NCBI RefSeq assembly: GCF_003217155.1
Contig: NZ_QJSU01000001.1
Coordinates: 496,001 to 560,000, forward strand
Length of the DNA: 64,000 bases
From: Psychrobacter fozii
GTDB taxonomy: Bacteria > Pseudomonadota > Gammaproteobacteria > Pseudomonadales > Moraxellaceae
Direction of reading: 5' to 3'
Each line of letters starts with the position of its first letter. Position 1 is the stretch's first letter. Both the position numbers and the translations under genes were made by a program. The notes below the pieces were generated by a model that searched no databases, was not told the DNA's origin, and saw nothing but the letters and a program-made list of their open reading frames with translations. Below, one piece after another: positions 17,615 to 28,003 of this stretch.

Positions 17615-17791
17615 TTATTTTCTGATATCGCTCTCAGTAGCATTACCACCAAGTTCGTCATCTCCGAGCGGTGCCGCCGTAGTGACTTCCGCTAAGCTAT
17701 CTGGGGCACTATGTTCGCTAGGATTAATCTCTTCTGCAAGCTTCTCAATTTCTTTTTCTTGCTCGTCCATATTGTTCGGTGAATTACTCAT
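17615..17791 (-). CDS. Small acidic hydrophilic protein of unknown function
   Basis: 58 residues from MSNSPNNMDEQEKEIEKLAE. It is very polar, rich in Glu, Asp, Ser and Asn, with no hydrophobic core, so it is probably disordered or a short helix (residues 8-20). A 15-residue longer start exists at 17836, but the inner ATG has AGGAG seven bases upstream. It begins with MSNS like the next small gene (17908-18069), and both look like small stress-related proteins. The family is unknown to me. Confidence 0.6.
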   Translation of the reverse strand: MSNSPNNMDEQEKEIEKLAEEINPSEHSAPDSLAEVTTAAPLGDDELGGNATESDIRK

Positions 17792-17907
17792 ATTAGCTCC
17801 TGAATTATTATTTTTTTGGACTAAATGCGATTGCACTCATTAATACTGAAACGTGTAAACTATAAATATATTAGTATAGCTCTACTCTAGAAAACACATT
17901 GGACAAA

Positions 17908-18069
17908 TTATTTGCCTTCTTTCGTACTTTCTACATTATCGGCAATACGGTCTGCAGCTGCTTCAGTATCTGCTGAGTGATTGTTTTCAGTCTGATCTTT
18001 GAGCGCTTCAGTGGCTGCATCAGAACGTTGTTGCTCAAGCTTAGTATCGTTTGGGTTAGAATTTGACAT
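17908..18069 (-). CDS. Second small hydrophilic protein, 53 residues
   Basis: This short frame starts MSNSNPNDTKLEQQRSDAAT and ends STKEGK. It is devoid of hydrophobic stretches, Ala/Glu/Asp/Asn-rich, and helical-looking in the middle (residues 10-45). AGGAAAA about eight bases before the ATG supports translation. It lies between the PfpI-like gene and the other MSNS protein, all on the same strand. Such small hydrophilic proteins often accompany stress-response genes; no function can be assigned. Confidence 0.55.
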   Translation of the reverse strand: MSNSNPNDTKLEQQRSDAATEALKDQTENNHSADTEAAADRIADNVESTKEGK

Positions 18070-18143
18070 AATATTTTCCTTAGTTATGGTTATGAATGAT
18101 TAAAGTATTTTGATGCTTGTTTGGCGATTAGATAGCAAAGATT

Positions 18144-18668
18144 CTAAGATAGTGCTTTATCGATAGCATCAACAAAATTGGTTATATCGTCTGGATTACG
18201 CGAGGTGATAAGATTGCCATCAACTTGTACTGTTTTATCTACATAATTTGCGCCAGCATTCTCTAAATCTGTCTGAAGCGTAGGATAAGCAGTCAATGTT
18301 TTACCCTTAGCAATACCTGTGTTAATGAGTGCCCAAGGTGCATGACAGATAACAGCCAATGGCTTATTCGCATTATTGATAGCGTTAATTATTCCATGAG
18401 CTTCTTTATTGCCTCGGATGGTATCTGCATTTACAGTACCACCTGGTAGCACCAACGCATCGTAATCGGCAACATTGGCCTCACTTGCAAAGATGTCAGC
18501 GGTGAAAATATCACCTTTATCGACCTCTTGATTCATCGCTTGGACTTCTTTATCTTCGTTAGTAGTAATAAGAACTGTCTTATAACCTTTGTCTTTAAGT
18601 TGGTTATTAACCTCTTCGTACTCTGCTTGTTCGAAGTTATTGTGTAGTAAAAAAGCGATAGTTTTCAT
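18144..18668 (-). CDS. DJ-1/PfpI superfamily protein (PfpI/YhbO-like)
   Basis: A 174-residue cytosolic class I amidotransferase-like protein. The nucleophile elbow is AVICHAPW with Cys108-His109, the conserved acidic partner is Glu14 in FEQAE, and LPGG lies at 74-77. Relatives act as glyoxalase/deglycase-type or general-stress proteins (YhbO) or as peptidases (PfpI); the sequence does not decide. AGGAAG about six bases before the ATG supports the start. It sits with two small hydrophilic proteins between truB and rpsO, which are neighbours in related genomes. Confidence 0.88.
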   Translation of the reverse strand: MKTIAFLLHNNFEQAEYEEVNNQLKDKGYKTVLITTNEDKEVQAMNQEVDKGDIFTADIFASEANVADYDALVLPGGTVNADTIRGNKEAHGIINAINNANKPLAVICHAPWALINTGIAKGKTLTAYPTLQTDLENAGANYVDKTVQVDGNLITSRNPDDITNFVDAIDKALS

Positions 18669-19074
18669 AATACTTCCTGTCTTTATATTTGTGATTTTAT
18701 ATAAGAAAATTTATTATTGATTTGCCTATTTTTCTTGTTATTAGTGCCTTTTATTTTTATTGAGCGTCGAGTTATTTTTATTAAGTGTCGAGCCTTGGGC
18801 CGTACAACCTTCCTTGTTAGAACTATTCCATACTAGTTTTTTATTATTGTGAGTTTTTCTTATTAGCCTGATTTTTGTTTTTCTTACTTTTTGTTTTTAT
18901 CGTTTTATTATATTAATTATTTCGTCTGGCTTTCCCTAGCTGACATATCTAATGTACAAAAAAAACAGGTTCCACCATAGGTGAAACCTGCAATAAAATG
19001 TGAGGATATGTGATTAGTGTAAACTGTTAGTAAGCCAAAAAGGCTTTATCGCGACTTATTTAACAAGAATAAAA
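18669..19074. other. Intergenic region between truB and the PfpI-like gene
   Basis: Very T-rich on the plus strand, with a terminator near its right end (18958-18990). The rest probably holds the promoter of the PfpI-like gene. No ORF. Confidence 0.5.
18958..18990 (-). terminator. Terminator of the rimP-nusA-infB-rbfA-truB operon
   Basis: CAGGTTCCACC (18966-18976) faces GGTGAAACCTG (18980-18990). The one mismatch becomes U-G in the minus-strand RNA, followed by eight T. It lies 85 bases after the truB stop. Confidence 0.87.
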
Positions 19075-20148
19075 CTAACGCTGAATTAATTTTTTTGGCT
19101 GTAATCGACCATTCAGACTGACTGCACCTAAACCTAAAAACTGACCATCTTCGTTTATCAAGCGAATATCCACCGGTATTTCATGCTTCAATGGCTTCGT
19201 ATCAGTAAGCTGCTCGCTATCATCTGTTTCAGAAATAAATTGCTGATTAACATTAACAGCTACTTCGTTATTTTCCAATGATTCGCTGTCAATATTGCCT
19301 GCTATGTACGCTTTGATATCATCTGTCAGTTGCTCAAACACATTTAGACGTTGACCCATATGTATACGAGTACACTGTTCAGTCGTCAATATCATTTCAG
19401 CGTCAATATTGATACAAGCATCCACTGGCATCAGTTGCTCTTGTCGGCTATCCAACGCTAGCGCTTCTAAATCCGGCAAGGCAATCGCATTATCAATGTT
19501 GAAATCACCCACTTGCGTACGTCGTAATGCTGTCAGATGACCTAATGTACCTAGTGCTTTAGCAATATCTTCACCAAGAACACGTACATACGTACCTTTA
19601 GTACAAGTCACTGTCAATTGGATTTGCTCGTGATCAATTGCTTTTAAATCAATCGCCTTAATCACAATATCTCTAGAGGCTCGCTCTACTTCTATACCAG
19701 CACGGGCATATTCATAGAGTTTTTTACCGTCTTTTTTTAGTGCAGAATACATTGGAGGTATCTGCTGCTGAGCGCCTGAAAATTGCTGAGCAACTTGCTC
19801 TAATAGTGCAGTACCGAAAGTTGGAATAGCTGCTTGCTCAACGATTTTGCCATCTGCATCGCCAGTATCGGTCTGACCACCAAGCAAAATAACTGCTTCA
19901 TAGGATTTGTCAGCATCAAGCTGATAGTGACTGAACTTCGTTGCTTCACCCATGCAAATCGGCAATAGACCCGTTGCCATTGGATCAAGCGTACCCGTAT
20001 GTCCCGCTTTTTTGCTGTCATGACTCGGTGATTTGAACAGATATTTCACCTTTGACACCACTTGCTGTGAGGTCATACCTTGGGGTTTATCTACTAAGAT
20101 AACTCCTGAGACTTTTGTTTTATCAGCTTGCTTGGGCGATGTAGACAT
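19075..20148 (-). CDS. truB: tRNA pseudouridine(55) synthase
   Basis: Makes pseudouridine-55 in the T-loop of tRNAs. The catalytic Asp55 sits in GTLDPMATG (52-60). DKPQGMTSQQV (20-30) and the KGTYVRVLGEDIA segment are typical. At 357 residues it is longer than E. coli TruB (314). The extra length is an acidic insert around 265-325 (NIDSESLENNE, ETDDSEQLTDT) in the C-terminal region before the final IRLINEDGQFLGLG motif. It follows rbfA with a nine-base gap as the last gene of the operon. Confidence 0.96.
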   Translation of the reverse strand: MSTSPKQADKTKVSGVILVDKPQGMTSQQVVSKVKYLFKSPSHDSKKAGHTGTLDPMATGLLPICMGEATKFSHYQLDADKSYEAVILLGGQTDTGDADGKIVEQAAIPTFGTALLEQVAQQFSGAQQQIPPMYSALKKDGKKLYEYARAGIEVERASRDIVIKAIDLKAIDHEQIQLTVTCTKGTYVRVLGEDIAKALGTLGHLTALRRTQVGDFNIDNAIALPDLEALALDSRQEQLMPVDACINIDAEMILTTEQCTRIHMGQRLNVFEQLTDDIKAYIAGNIDSESLENNEVAVNVNQQFISETDDSEQLTDTKPLKHEIPVDIRLINEDGQFLGLGAVSLNGRLQPKKLIQR

Positions 20149-20157
20149 AATATAGAT

Positions 20158-20547
20158 TTACTCGTCATTCTCATTTTGTTCTGTCTTAGTGACAGCCTGG
20201 CTAATCAGATCCATCATGTAATTACCACGAGCGGTCACTTCATCATAATGAAAACGCAAGCGCGGTGTAGTACGTGTCTTTAGACTGTGGCTTAGTTCAG
20301 TACGTAAGAAACCTGCTGCTTTGTTCAGTACGGTAACGCTCTCTTCGTGATTGGTCTTGGTCATCGCATCATTGAGCCCAGGCTCCATGATAGTGACATA
20401 GACATCAGCATACCCTAAATCCGGGCTAACCTTGACACTAGAAATAGTGACAAAACCAGTCAAGCGTGGGTCATTAACTTCATCACGAATAAGAACAGCA
20501 AGCTCACGCTGAATTTGATCGGATAAGCGTTGTAAACGTTGGTTCAT
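20158..20547 (-). CDS. rbfA: 30S ribosome-binding factor A
   Basis: Assembly factor for the 30S subunit, needed for 16S 5'-end maturation and for growth in the cold. The 129 residues show the KH-like fold motifs QRELAVLIRDEVNDPRL (13-29), VKVSPDLGYADVYV (39-52) and TTPRLRFHYDE near the end. It lies between infB and truB, as in most gammaproteobacteria. Confidence 0.95.
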   Translation of the reverse strand: MNQRLQRLSDQIQRELAVLIRDEVNDPRLTGFVTISSVKVSPDLGYADVYVTIMEPGLNDAMTKTNHEESVTVLNKAAGFLRTELSHSLKTRTTPRLRFHYDEVTARGNYMMDLISQAVTKTEQNENDE

Positions 20548-20628
20548 TTTATTACCTTAATTTGGTAGGGCTTATTTTCATTGATTAGCCCATTTGCTTA
20601 TTAATACATTTAAGGGCTGATATTTGTT

Positions 20629-20661
20629 AAAAAAGGCCTAGCAGGATGTACCTGTTAGGCC
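20629..20661 (-). terminator. Hairpin between infB and rbfA, possible attenuator
   Basis: GGCCTAGCAGG (20635-20645) faces CCTGTTAGGCC (20651-20661) with one mismatch. On the minus strand the stem is followed by six T. Its position inside the operon suggests partial termination or an mRNA processing site. Confidence 0.65.
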
Positions 20662-20750
20662 TAAGTACAGCTAGATATGAAAGGTATACTAATATGCTCA
20701 GCGGATTAAGCGTATTGCATTATTAGAGACCTTTATATCGAACAGCGACT

Positions 20751-23474
20751 TTAGATAGTACGTGCGAACTCTTGGATTTCGAAGACTTCGATCTTATCAC
20801 CAGCTTCGACATCGTAACCACGTACCGCTAGGCCACATTCCATACCAGTACGTACTTCATTGACGTCTTCTTTGTAACGACGCAATGATTGCAATTGACC
20901 AGTAAAGATAACTTGGTCAGCGCGCAATACGCGGATAGGCTTGTTGCGATAGATTGTACCTTCAACGACCATACAACCAGCAGCTGCACCGAACTTACTA
21001 GAGCGGAATACTTCGCGAACATCTGCAACACCAAGGATTTTCTCACGATGTTCAGGAGCCAACATACCACTCATTGCTGATTTTACATCGTCGATCAAGC
21101 CATAGATGACACTATAGTAGCGAATATCCATGTTGGCAGAATCTGATTTACGACGTGCAGTAGCATCCGCACGAACGTTGAAACCTAGTAATACTGCTTC
21201 GCTAGACTCTGCAAGTGTTACGTCAGACTCAGAGATAGGACCAACGCCTGAGCTAATCACTCTGACTTTAACTTCGTCAGTTGACAACTCATTTAGTGCA
21301 GAAAGCAATGCTTCAAGTGAACCACGAACATCCGTTTTCAATACGATATTCAAGAATGACACATCGCCTTGTTCCATCTGATCGAACATACTTTCAAGAC
21401 GCATGGCGTTTTGACGTTCAAGTTGACGTTCACGCTCACGGTTGGTTCTAAAGTCAGCAACTTCACGAGCTTTTTTCTCATCAGTGACGACTAAGAATTC
21501 ACTACCAGCGGCTGGCGTTTCAGGCAGACCTAAAATCTCTACAGGGATAGAAGGACCAGCTGATTGGATACGTTGACCATGCTCATCTGTTAGCGCACGG
21601 ACTTTACCATAATGCTCACCAGCTAGAACCAAGTCGCCTTGCTTCAATGTACCTTTTTTAACTAGGACACTAACAACAGGACCACGACCTTTTTCAAGTC
21701 TTGATTCAATAACGACACCCTGTGCAGCGCCATCTACAGGGGCTTCTAGTTCCATTAGCTCAGCTTGTAAGCTAATAAACTCTAGCAAGTTGTCGATACC
21801 TTCGCCTGTTTTGGCTGAGATACGTGCCATTGGTGTATCACCACCCCATTCTTCTGATACGACTTCTTTCGTCGTCAATTCATTAAGAACGCGGTCAGGA
21901 TCAGCGCCTGGCTTATCCATTTTGTTGATAGCAACAATAATCGGCGTACCAGCAGCACGTGCATGATCAATGGCTTCTGCCGTTTGTGGCATCATACCAT
22001 CGTCAGCTGCAACGACAAGTACAACAATATCAGTCGCTTGAGCACCACGTGAACGCATTGCACTAAAGGCTGCGTGACCTGGTGTGTCAAGGAAAGTAAT
22101 AACACCGCGCTCGGTTTTTACATGGTAAGCACCGATATGCTGTGTAATACCGCCAGCTTCACCATTCGCAACTTTCGTTTCACGAATTTTATCTAGTAGT
22201 GACGTCTTACCATGGTCGACGTGACCCATGATGGTTACAACTGGTGGACGCGTTTGCACGTTGCTACTACGCTCATCAACCGCATACTGTAAGTCATCTT
22301 CAACTTTAGTATCACTGACTGGAACTGGGTTGTGACCCATTTCTTCAACAAGTAAACTTGCTGTCGCTTGATCAATAGTGTCTGACTCACGAGCCATCTC
22401 ACCCATTTTCATAAGCAGTTTGGTCACTTCGCGAGCTTTAACCGCCATACGTTGAGCAAGATCAGCTACTGTAATTTGCTCACTGATCTCAACGTCATAA
22501 ACGATTTTTTCAACAGGTTTTTCAAATTTATGCTGTGATGCTTGCGTTGAGCGCAAACCGTTTTTACGGTTTTTGATCTCACGCTCATCTTGATTTTTAC
22601 GACGACGACCACGAGCACCAGTGCTGCTTGCACCGCGCTTGATTTCGCGACGTTCTTTTTCAAATGACTCTTCTAATGCGTCACCGACTAGACCTTCAGC
22701 CAATGGCTCATCTTTACGAACTTCAGCAGCAGGCTGATCCGTATATTTACCAGCCATTTTACGCATTTGCTCAAGTGTGCGCTTTTGCGCTTCTTCAGCT
22801 TGAACACGACGTGTTTCTGTTTCGATTTCACGTAAACGTGCTTCTTCTTTTTCACGTGCTTCACGAGCTTTACGCTCTACTGCTGTTTCAACTTTTGGTT
22901 TCGTAGCAGCGACTTTTTTCTTCGGTTGTTCTTTAGGCTTGACTTCAACAGTCGTTTTTCCACCTTTTTTCACAACAACTGACGTTGAAATATCGTCGTT
23001 CTTGTCATCAGATTTTTTGCTAGAACCTAAGCTTGCACGCATCGCAGCTAAGGTTGCTGCTTGACGTTCTTCAGATTTTTTCTTAGTAGCAGCACGCTCT
23101 TCAGCGTCCTTAGCAGCACGTTCTTGCGACTCAATCATCGCTTGCTCACGCGCAGCCAATTCTTCAGCCATTTTTTCTGGATCAGGCTTTTCGAATACTT
23201 TCTTTTTACGCACTTCAACATTGACGCTCTTAGATTTACCTGAAGAGCCAGTCACACGCGCGGTGCTAGTCGTTTTAGACTTGAGACTAATACGACGCTT
23301 CTCTTGCTGACCGTGACTTTGCTTTAAATACGTCACCAACTTCTCTTGCTCAACTTCTGAGACTAGGTCATCCTCTGCACGAGCAGGTAGTCCAGCATCT
23401 ACTAATTGCTGTTTTACAGCACTTGCAGTTTTGCCTACCATATCTGCCAGTTCTTTGACGGTCTTATCTGCCAT
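20751..23474 (-). CDS. infB: Translation initiation factor IF-2
   Basis: GTPase that brings fMet-tRNA to the 30S subunit. The 907 residues start with the IF2_N fold ([19 protein letters not shown]). A long charged Lys/Ala/Glu-rich region (about 95-330) is followed by the second IF2_N motif. The G domain has GHVDHGKT (417-424), DTPGH (463-467) and NKMD (517-520). The C-terminal domains end at [10 protein letters not shown]. Its neighbour tRNA-fMet (26245) is functionally linked. An internal start giving a short IF-2 isoform, as in E. coli, is possible but not resolved. Confidence 0.97.
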   Translation of the reverse strand: MADKTVKELADMVGKTASAVKQQLVDAGLPARAEDDLVSEVEQEKLVTYLKQSHGQQEKRRISLKSKTTSTARVTGSSGKSKSVNVEVRKKKVFEKPDPEKMAEELAAREQAMIESQERAAKDAEERAATKKKSEERQAATLAAMRASLGSSKKSDDKNDDISTSVVVKKGGKTTVEVKPKEQPKKKVAATKPKVETAVERKAREAREKEEARLREIETETRRVQAEEAQKRTLEQMRKMAGKYTDQPAAEVRKDEPLAEGLVGDALEESFEKERREIKRGASSTGARGRRRKNQDEREIKNRKNGLRSTQASQHKFEKPVEKIVYDVEISEQITVADLAQRMAVKAREVTKLLMKMGEMARESDTIDQATASLLVEEMGHNPVPVSDTKVEDDLQYAVDERSSNVQTRPPVVTIMGHVDHGKTSLLDKIRETKVANGEAGGITQHIGAYHVKTERGVITFLDTPGHAAFSAMRSRGAQATDIVVLVVAADDGMMPQTAEAIDHARAAGTPIIVAINKMDKPGADPDRVLNELTTKEVVSEEWGGDTPMARISAKTGEGIDNLLEFISLQAELMELEAPVDGAAQGVVIESRLEKGRGPVVSVLVKKGTLKQGDLVLAGEHYGKVRALTDEHGQRIQSAGPSIPVEILGLPETPAAGSEFLVVTDEKKAREVADFRTNRERERQLERQNAMRLESMFDQMEQGDVSFLNIVLKTDVRGSLEALLSALNELSTDEVKVRVISSGVGPISESDVTLAESSEAVLLGFNVRADATARRKSDSANMDIRYYSVIYGLIDDVKSAMSGMLAPEHREKILGVADVREVFRSSKFGAAAGCMVVEGTIYRNKPIRVLRADQVIFTGQLQSLRRYKEDVNEVRTGMECGLAVRGYDVEAGDKIEVFEIQEFARTI

Positions 23475-23625
23475 TTATTATCACCTACTGTCTATTATTT
23501 GCTATATGTTCAATTCAGTTGTTGGCTACAAATGATTGGGGTAAGGCTGGTATTTGTGTTGCATTCATACCAGCACTTTATTATCGATAGCATATCACCA
23601 AAAGACAGCGATATGCAGTTACCGC

Positions 23626-25110
23626 TTATTCATTGAACCAAGATTCCCGAGCTTTCATGATGAGTTTTCCTGCGGTTTCAGAGTCTAAACCTTCGATATC
23701 TTCGAGATCGAAGACTGCTTGTTCTGCCAAATCATCAACGGTGATGATGTCTTGTTGTGCCATTTTATAAGCCCAACTAACTGTCATACCTTCAAGCTCT
23801 TGTAGCTCTTGACTTGGCTCTTTCATGTTCTGTTGTTTGACCAGTTCATCAGCAATGACCACTTCTTTAGCACGCTCTTGAATCATCTCAATCGCGTCAT
23901 CGTCTAGACCTTCGATATCATAAAAGGTTTCAACTGGTACGTAAGCCACTTCTTCAATACTGGTAAAGCCGATATCGACAAGCGCTTGGGCTAAATCTTT
24001 ATCCACTTCTAGGCGTTCATAGAATAATTCGATAAACGCTTTAGATTCGTTTTGTTGACGCTGCTGATACTCTTCTTCTAGCATCATATTAAGCTTATAG
24101 CCCGTCAATTCAGATGCCAAACGTACGTTTTGGCCTTGCGATCCAATAGCACGTGCTAACTGATCGTTGGTGCTAAAGATAATATCAGCAGTCTGAGTAT
24201 CTTCATCTAAAATAATGCTACTAACGTCAGCTGGCTCTAAAGAGCTAATGATAAATTGGGCAGGATCATCTGACCAAACCACCACATCAATACGCTCACC
24301 ATCAAGCTCTTGCTGTACTGCTTGGATACGCGTACCACGCATACCGATACAAGCACCTACAGGGTCGATACGATGATCATTGGTCTTCACTGCTATTTTA
24401 GCACGAGTACCTGGCAAACGCGCGACGTTGCGAATTTCAATAATTTGTTCAGCAATCTCAGGTACTTCTTTTTGCATCAATGCTGAAAGCATTTCAGGAT
24501 GAGTACGAGAGAGTAATAACTGTGCACCGCGGTTTTCACGGTTTACATGATATAAAATTGCATTGATACGTGATTTGGCACGTAGCTGCTCACGTGGCAA
24601 CATTTGATCGCGTGACAAGTAACCTTCGGCATTGTCGCCCAAATCGATGATATAACCATCGCGAGTCTGTTTTTTGACTTCGCCATACATCATTTCACCA
24701 ATACGTGGCTCAAAAGCATCAGCGACTAGCGCGCGCTCAGCTTCACGGATTTTTTGGATAATAACCTGTTTGGCTTGCGTGGCGGCGATACGACCGAATT
24801 CAATCGATTCAATCTGCTCTTCTTTTATATCGCCGATTGACCATTCTTCTTGATCAAGATCGGTAATGGCTAGCTGACATGCAGGCATTTCATGGTCTTC
24901 ATCTGCAACCACTGTCCAATAACGATAAGTATCATAATCGCCCGTTGCACGATCGATGGCAACCCGTACCTCCACTTCTGGCTGTTCGGTGTATACTTTT
25001 TTCTTGGTAGATACCACTAAAGCGTCTTCAATCGCTTCAAAGATATCTTCAGGATTTAAGCCCTTTTCATTACTGACAGTTTCTACTACCGTTAAGATTT
25101 CACGACTCAT
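23626..25110 (-). CDS. nusA: Transcription termination/antitermination protein NusA
   Basis: Binds RNA polymerase and nascent RNA to control pausing and termination. The 494 residues show the N-terminal RNAP-binding domain (1-~130), S1 (around GEMMYGEVKKQTRDGYIIDLG), KH1 and KH2 (RGTRIQAVQQELDGERID, GSQGQNVRLASELTGY), and two acidic C-terminal repeats (about 365-494, including GLDDDAIE and GLDSETAG) as in gammaproteobacteria. It lies between rimP and infB. Confidence 0.96.
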   Translation of the reverse strand: MSREILTVVETVSNEKGLNPEDIFEAIEDALVVSTKKKVYTEQPEVEVRVAIDRATGDYDTYRYWTVVADEDHEMPACQLAITDLDQEEWSIGDIKEEQIESIEFGRIAATQAKQVIIQKIREAERALVADAFEPRIGEMMYGEVKKQTRDGYIIDLGDNAEGYLSRDQMLPREQLRAKSRINAILYHVNRENRGAQLLLSRTHPEMLSALMQKEVPEIAEQIIEIRNVARLPGTRAKIAVKTNDHRIDPVGACIGMRGTRIQAVQQELDGERIDVVVWSDDPAQFIISSLEPADVSSIILDEDTQTADIIFSTNDQLARAIGSQGQNVRLASELTGYKLNMMLEEEYQQRQQNESKAFIELFYERLEVDKDLAQALVDIGFTSIEEVAYVPVETFYDIEGLDDDAIEMIQERAKEVVIADELVKQQNMKEPSQELQELEGMTVSWAYKMAQQDIITVDDLAEQAVFDLEDIEGLDSETAGKLIMKARESWFNE

Positions 25111-25279
25111 GCTATACCTGTCCTATCATTTTTTAATTGACTTAAATTTTATAATTTATGTACTGATATTATATTTTCACCATTAGCTATAAGGCTATTT
25201 GGAGATTCAAATCTTGATTTATAATAAGCTGCTCATTAGATCAAACTAGATACATTCATAAGATGAACACTCTAGCTGA

Positions 25280-25780
25280 TTAAGCGTCTTCGTAAATCAA
25301 ATTGGCTTTATCTATATTACTCAGTGCAATCTCAAACTGCTGACCATCACTTGATGTCAATTTTAGCGAAGTTGCGTCGATACTGTCTAAAGTACCTGTC
25401 GCTTTACGACGCTTTTGATCACCTTCACCAATCGCTTGTATCAAACGCAAGCTGACGGTTTGACCAACATAACCATGCATCTGCTCATCTGAGAAGAATG
25501 CGCGATCAAAACCTGGTGAAGAGACTTCTAAGATAAACTCACCGGCAATCGGGTCATGAACCTCAAGAATACCGCTTACCTGATGATTCACTGCAGCACA
25601 GTTTTCAATCGTTACTTGCTTATCTTGGGCTTGCTCTTCTGGCAATGCCTCAATATAAATACGTAACAATGAACGGTTGCCTTGTGGTGCAAACTCGATA
25701 CCCCATAGTGCCACATCGCAAGCAGCGACGGCAGGGGCAATAATGTTGGTCAGTTCTGTAACTTTGGTCGAAAGCTTCAT
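25280..25780 (-). CDS. rimP: Ribosome maturation factor RimP
   Basis: Helps assemble the 30S subunit. The 166 residues carry the family motifs LWGIEFAPQG (25-34), LRIYIE (40-45), EVSSPGFDRAFF (around 105-116) and a C-terminal SH3-like domain. First gene of the nusA operon. In E. coli a tRNA-fMet gene precedes it; here the same tRNA lies 460 bases upstream, with a terminator-like hairpin between. Confidence 0.94.
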   Translation of the reverse strand: MKLSTKVTELTNIIAPAVAACDVALWGIEFAPQGNRSLLRIYIEALPEEQAQDKQVTIENCAAVNHQVSGILEVHDPIAGEFILEVSSPGFDRAFFSDEQMHGYVGQTVSLRLIQAIGEGDQKRRKATGTLDSIDATSLKLTSSDGQQFEIALSNIDKANLIYEDA

Positions 25781-26244
25781 AATCTATTTATCTTTTCCTA
25801 TTCGCGTATCTATCATACTTAGTAAACCGTATTGAATTTTTCATTCATCTCTTACTTATTAGTAGTATGCACTTATATAGTAGGAAACACGGTCATAATA
25901 TTGTTTTAAATCACAAGCATATTGTTTATGCGCTATGCCTTTATATAGGGATGAGCATAAAAAACATCAAGCTCAGCCAGACAATGCTTTTATTATTCAT
26001 AAAGCAATACTATCGATAAAAGAGTGAGGAGTATAAAGATAGTGTGCTTAAGGAGCATCACTCTAATAACGGTGAGTCACGACAAGCTACAGTAGATGTT
26101 ATCGTACTCTATAGAGCTAGAGCTTAACATAAGTAGGATAAAGACCGCGATAATGCTGACAGCCAGATACAAAAAAACCCACAAGCATAATGGTGGGCTA
26201 ATCGCTACTGACAAATTTAGTGTACAAAACATCAGTATAAAAAG
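25781..26244. other. Leader region between tRNA-fMet and rimP
   Basis: About 460 bases. A hairpin directly behind the tRNA (26171-26197) probably ends the tRNA transcript, so a rimP promoter should lie in the rest. Apparent short frames here are out of keeping with the codon usage and overlap the hairpin. Confidence 0.5.
26171..26197 (-). terminator. Probable terminator of the tRNA transcript
   Basis: CCCAC (26178-26182) pairs with GTGGG (26193-26197). On the minus strand the stem is followed by seven T. The stem is short, so termination may be partial. Confidence 0.6.
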
Positions 26245-26321
<77 letters not shown>

Positions 26322-26445
26322 TCAATCTAGAACGCACATTATAGGTAGGTTTGATAGAAGTGTCAACGTTTATTTTAAACTAATTTCAAATAAAATAATT
26401 GATAACTATAAAACATAACCTTACGCTGTGCTGCGTAATAAAACT

Positions 26446-26529
26446 TGGTGCGATTGGGGGGACTTGAACCCCCACAGCTTGCGCCACCACCCCCTCAAGA
26501 TGGCGTGTCTACCATTCCACCACAATCGC
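26446..26529 (-). tRNA. tRNA-Leu (GAG)
   Basis: The 84-base class II tRNA on the minus strand has an encoded CCA. The acceptor GCGATTG pairs with CAATCGC, the D-arm is GGTGGAATGGTAGACAC, the anticodon loop TTGAGGG gives GAG, a long variable arm is present, and the T-arm is GGGGGTTCAAGTCCCCC. It lies between secG and tRNA-fMet, an order also found in pseudomonads. Confidence 0.95.
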
Positions 26530-26671
26530 ATTTTACTACTCTGTTCCATCATATCCAGTCTACTATAAAAGATGCTTAAGGTAGGCATCCATAGAGTGGT
26601 ACTTCTGAAAACAGAAACGCATTGTAAATCTAACGCATCAAAATAGCAAGGGCTGCATGTTTAAAAGATAC

Positions 26672-26980
26672 TTACTGAGGATCTTGAGTCAAAGGACGCG
26701 GTGTTTGTGGTACTGAAACGGGCGCATCTAGACGAAACTGATCTTCGGCTTGCTTACGTGCATGAACAGCAAGCGTCATACTAGTAATAAAAAATATCAC
26801 CGTCAACACTGCGGTAGCGCGCGTCAAAAAGTTAGCAGTGCCCGCTGCACCAAATACGGTACCTGACGAGCCAGCACCAAAAGAAGCTCCAGCGTCTGCC
26901 CCTTTACCATGCTGTATCAAAATCAAGCCGATCATGGCGATCGCCACAATAATGTGCAGGGCTAATATAAACGTAAACAT
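26672..26980 (-). CDS. secG: Preprotein translocase subunit SecG
   Basis: Accessory subunit of the SecYEG channel. The 102 residues have two membrane helices (about 2-22 and 54-73) around the conserved loop LIQHGKGADAGASFGAGSSGTVFG. It has a short charged C-terminal tail ending in a Pro-rich stretch. Position after tpiA and before the tRNAs is conserved. Confidence 0.95.
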   Translation of the reverse strand: MFTFILALHIIVAIAMIGLILIQHGKGADAGASFGAGSSGTVFGAAGTANFLTRATAVLTVIFFITSMTLAVHARKQAEDQFRLDAPVSVPQTPRPLTQDPQ

Positions 26981-27184
26981 GGTGGCCTCTTTTGCCGCAT
27001 AATGACGACTGATAACGGAAAATAAATCTTAAGTTTAGTAGGACGTATAATCACGCCAAATCGATTATATAAATAAGGCGCATTGTACACGATTGCAAGG
27101 GCACTGTTAAACCTACTTTTGCCAACTGATAAAGACACTTTACATACAGATAGTGAACTTTATCTCTAAGTGCTACATTAAGGT

Positions 27185-28003
27185 CTAAGTGCTAGCACGA
27201 CTAAATGCATTAGCAATCGCCAAAAAACTCTCTGCCTTTAATGAAGCACCGCCAACCAATGCACCATTAATCATAGAGTCGGCAGCAAAGCTATCCGCAT
27301 TATCGGCATTGACACTACCGCCATATAAAACAGTCATTTCATTCAAACTATCCGCAAAACCTGCCACTGTCTGCTTTATATGCTGATGGGTTTTACTGAC
27401 CTCCGTCACGGTCGGTACTTTACCCGTACCAATTGCCCAGACAGGCTCGTAAGCAATGATCAGACGATCAGATAATGAAGCAGCTATATCTGGTTGTTGA
27501 ACCAATAAGTCCTTGATGACGGATAACTGGCCATCGATTACTTCTAGTGTTTGATTTGCATCATATTGCGTTTGGGTTTCACCGATACAAAGTACCACAC
27601 CTAATTCTTGCGCTAATGCATGAGTCATTTTTTGCAATAAGCACTCATTAGACTCTTGATGATACTGGCGACGCTCAGAATGACCCAATAACGTCCACAT
27701 TGCACCCGTGTCAGCCACTTGCTGCGCAGAGCAATCGCCTGTATATGCACCTGTACTCGCACTATGAGCACTAATGTTTTGTGCAGCACACAATATAGGC
27801 GTACCTTTTAAACGAGTACTGACAGCTGCTAAGTGAATACAGCTTGGTGCCACCATTAAGTTGCAATGACTATTTGAAAGCTCAGTACTAGCCTTTGCTC
27901 CATCATCTATTGCTGTCAATAAGCTTTCTAACAACGTATCGACGTCTTGACTCGCGGCTGGATTCTGTTTCCAATTACCTATTACCCAAGCTTTCATACT
28001 CAT
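27185..28003 (-). CDS. tpiA: Triosephosphate isomerase
   Basis: Interconverts DHAP and glyceraldehyde-3-phosphate. The 272 residues carry the catalytic set: Asn10 and Lys12 in GNWKQN, His108 in LGHSERR, Glu186 in [12 protein letters not shown], and loop 6 (187-195). GGSVNADN near 230 binds phosphate. The start could also be the methionine two codons further in. It is slightly longer than E. coli TpiA (255). First gene of a probable tpiA-secG-tRNA unit. Confidence 0.96.
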   Translation of the reverse strand: MSMKAWVIGNWKQNPAASQDVDTLLESLLTAIDDGAKASTELSNSHCNLMVAPSCIHLAAVSTRLKGTPILCAAQNISAHSASTGAYTGDCSAQQVADTGAMWTLLGHSERRQYHQESNECLLQKMTHALAQELGVVLCIGETQTQYDANQTLEVIDGQLSVIKDLLVQQPDIAASLSDRLIIAYEPVWAIGTGKVPTVTEVSKTHQHIKQTVAGFADSLNEMTVLYGGSVNADNADSFAADSMINGALVGGASLKAESFLAIANAFSRAST

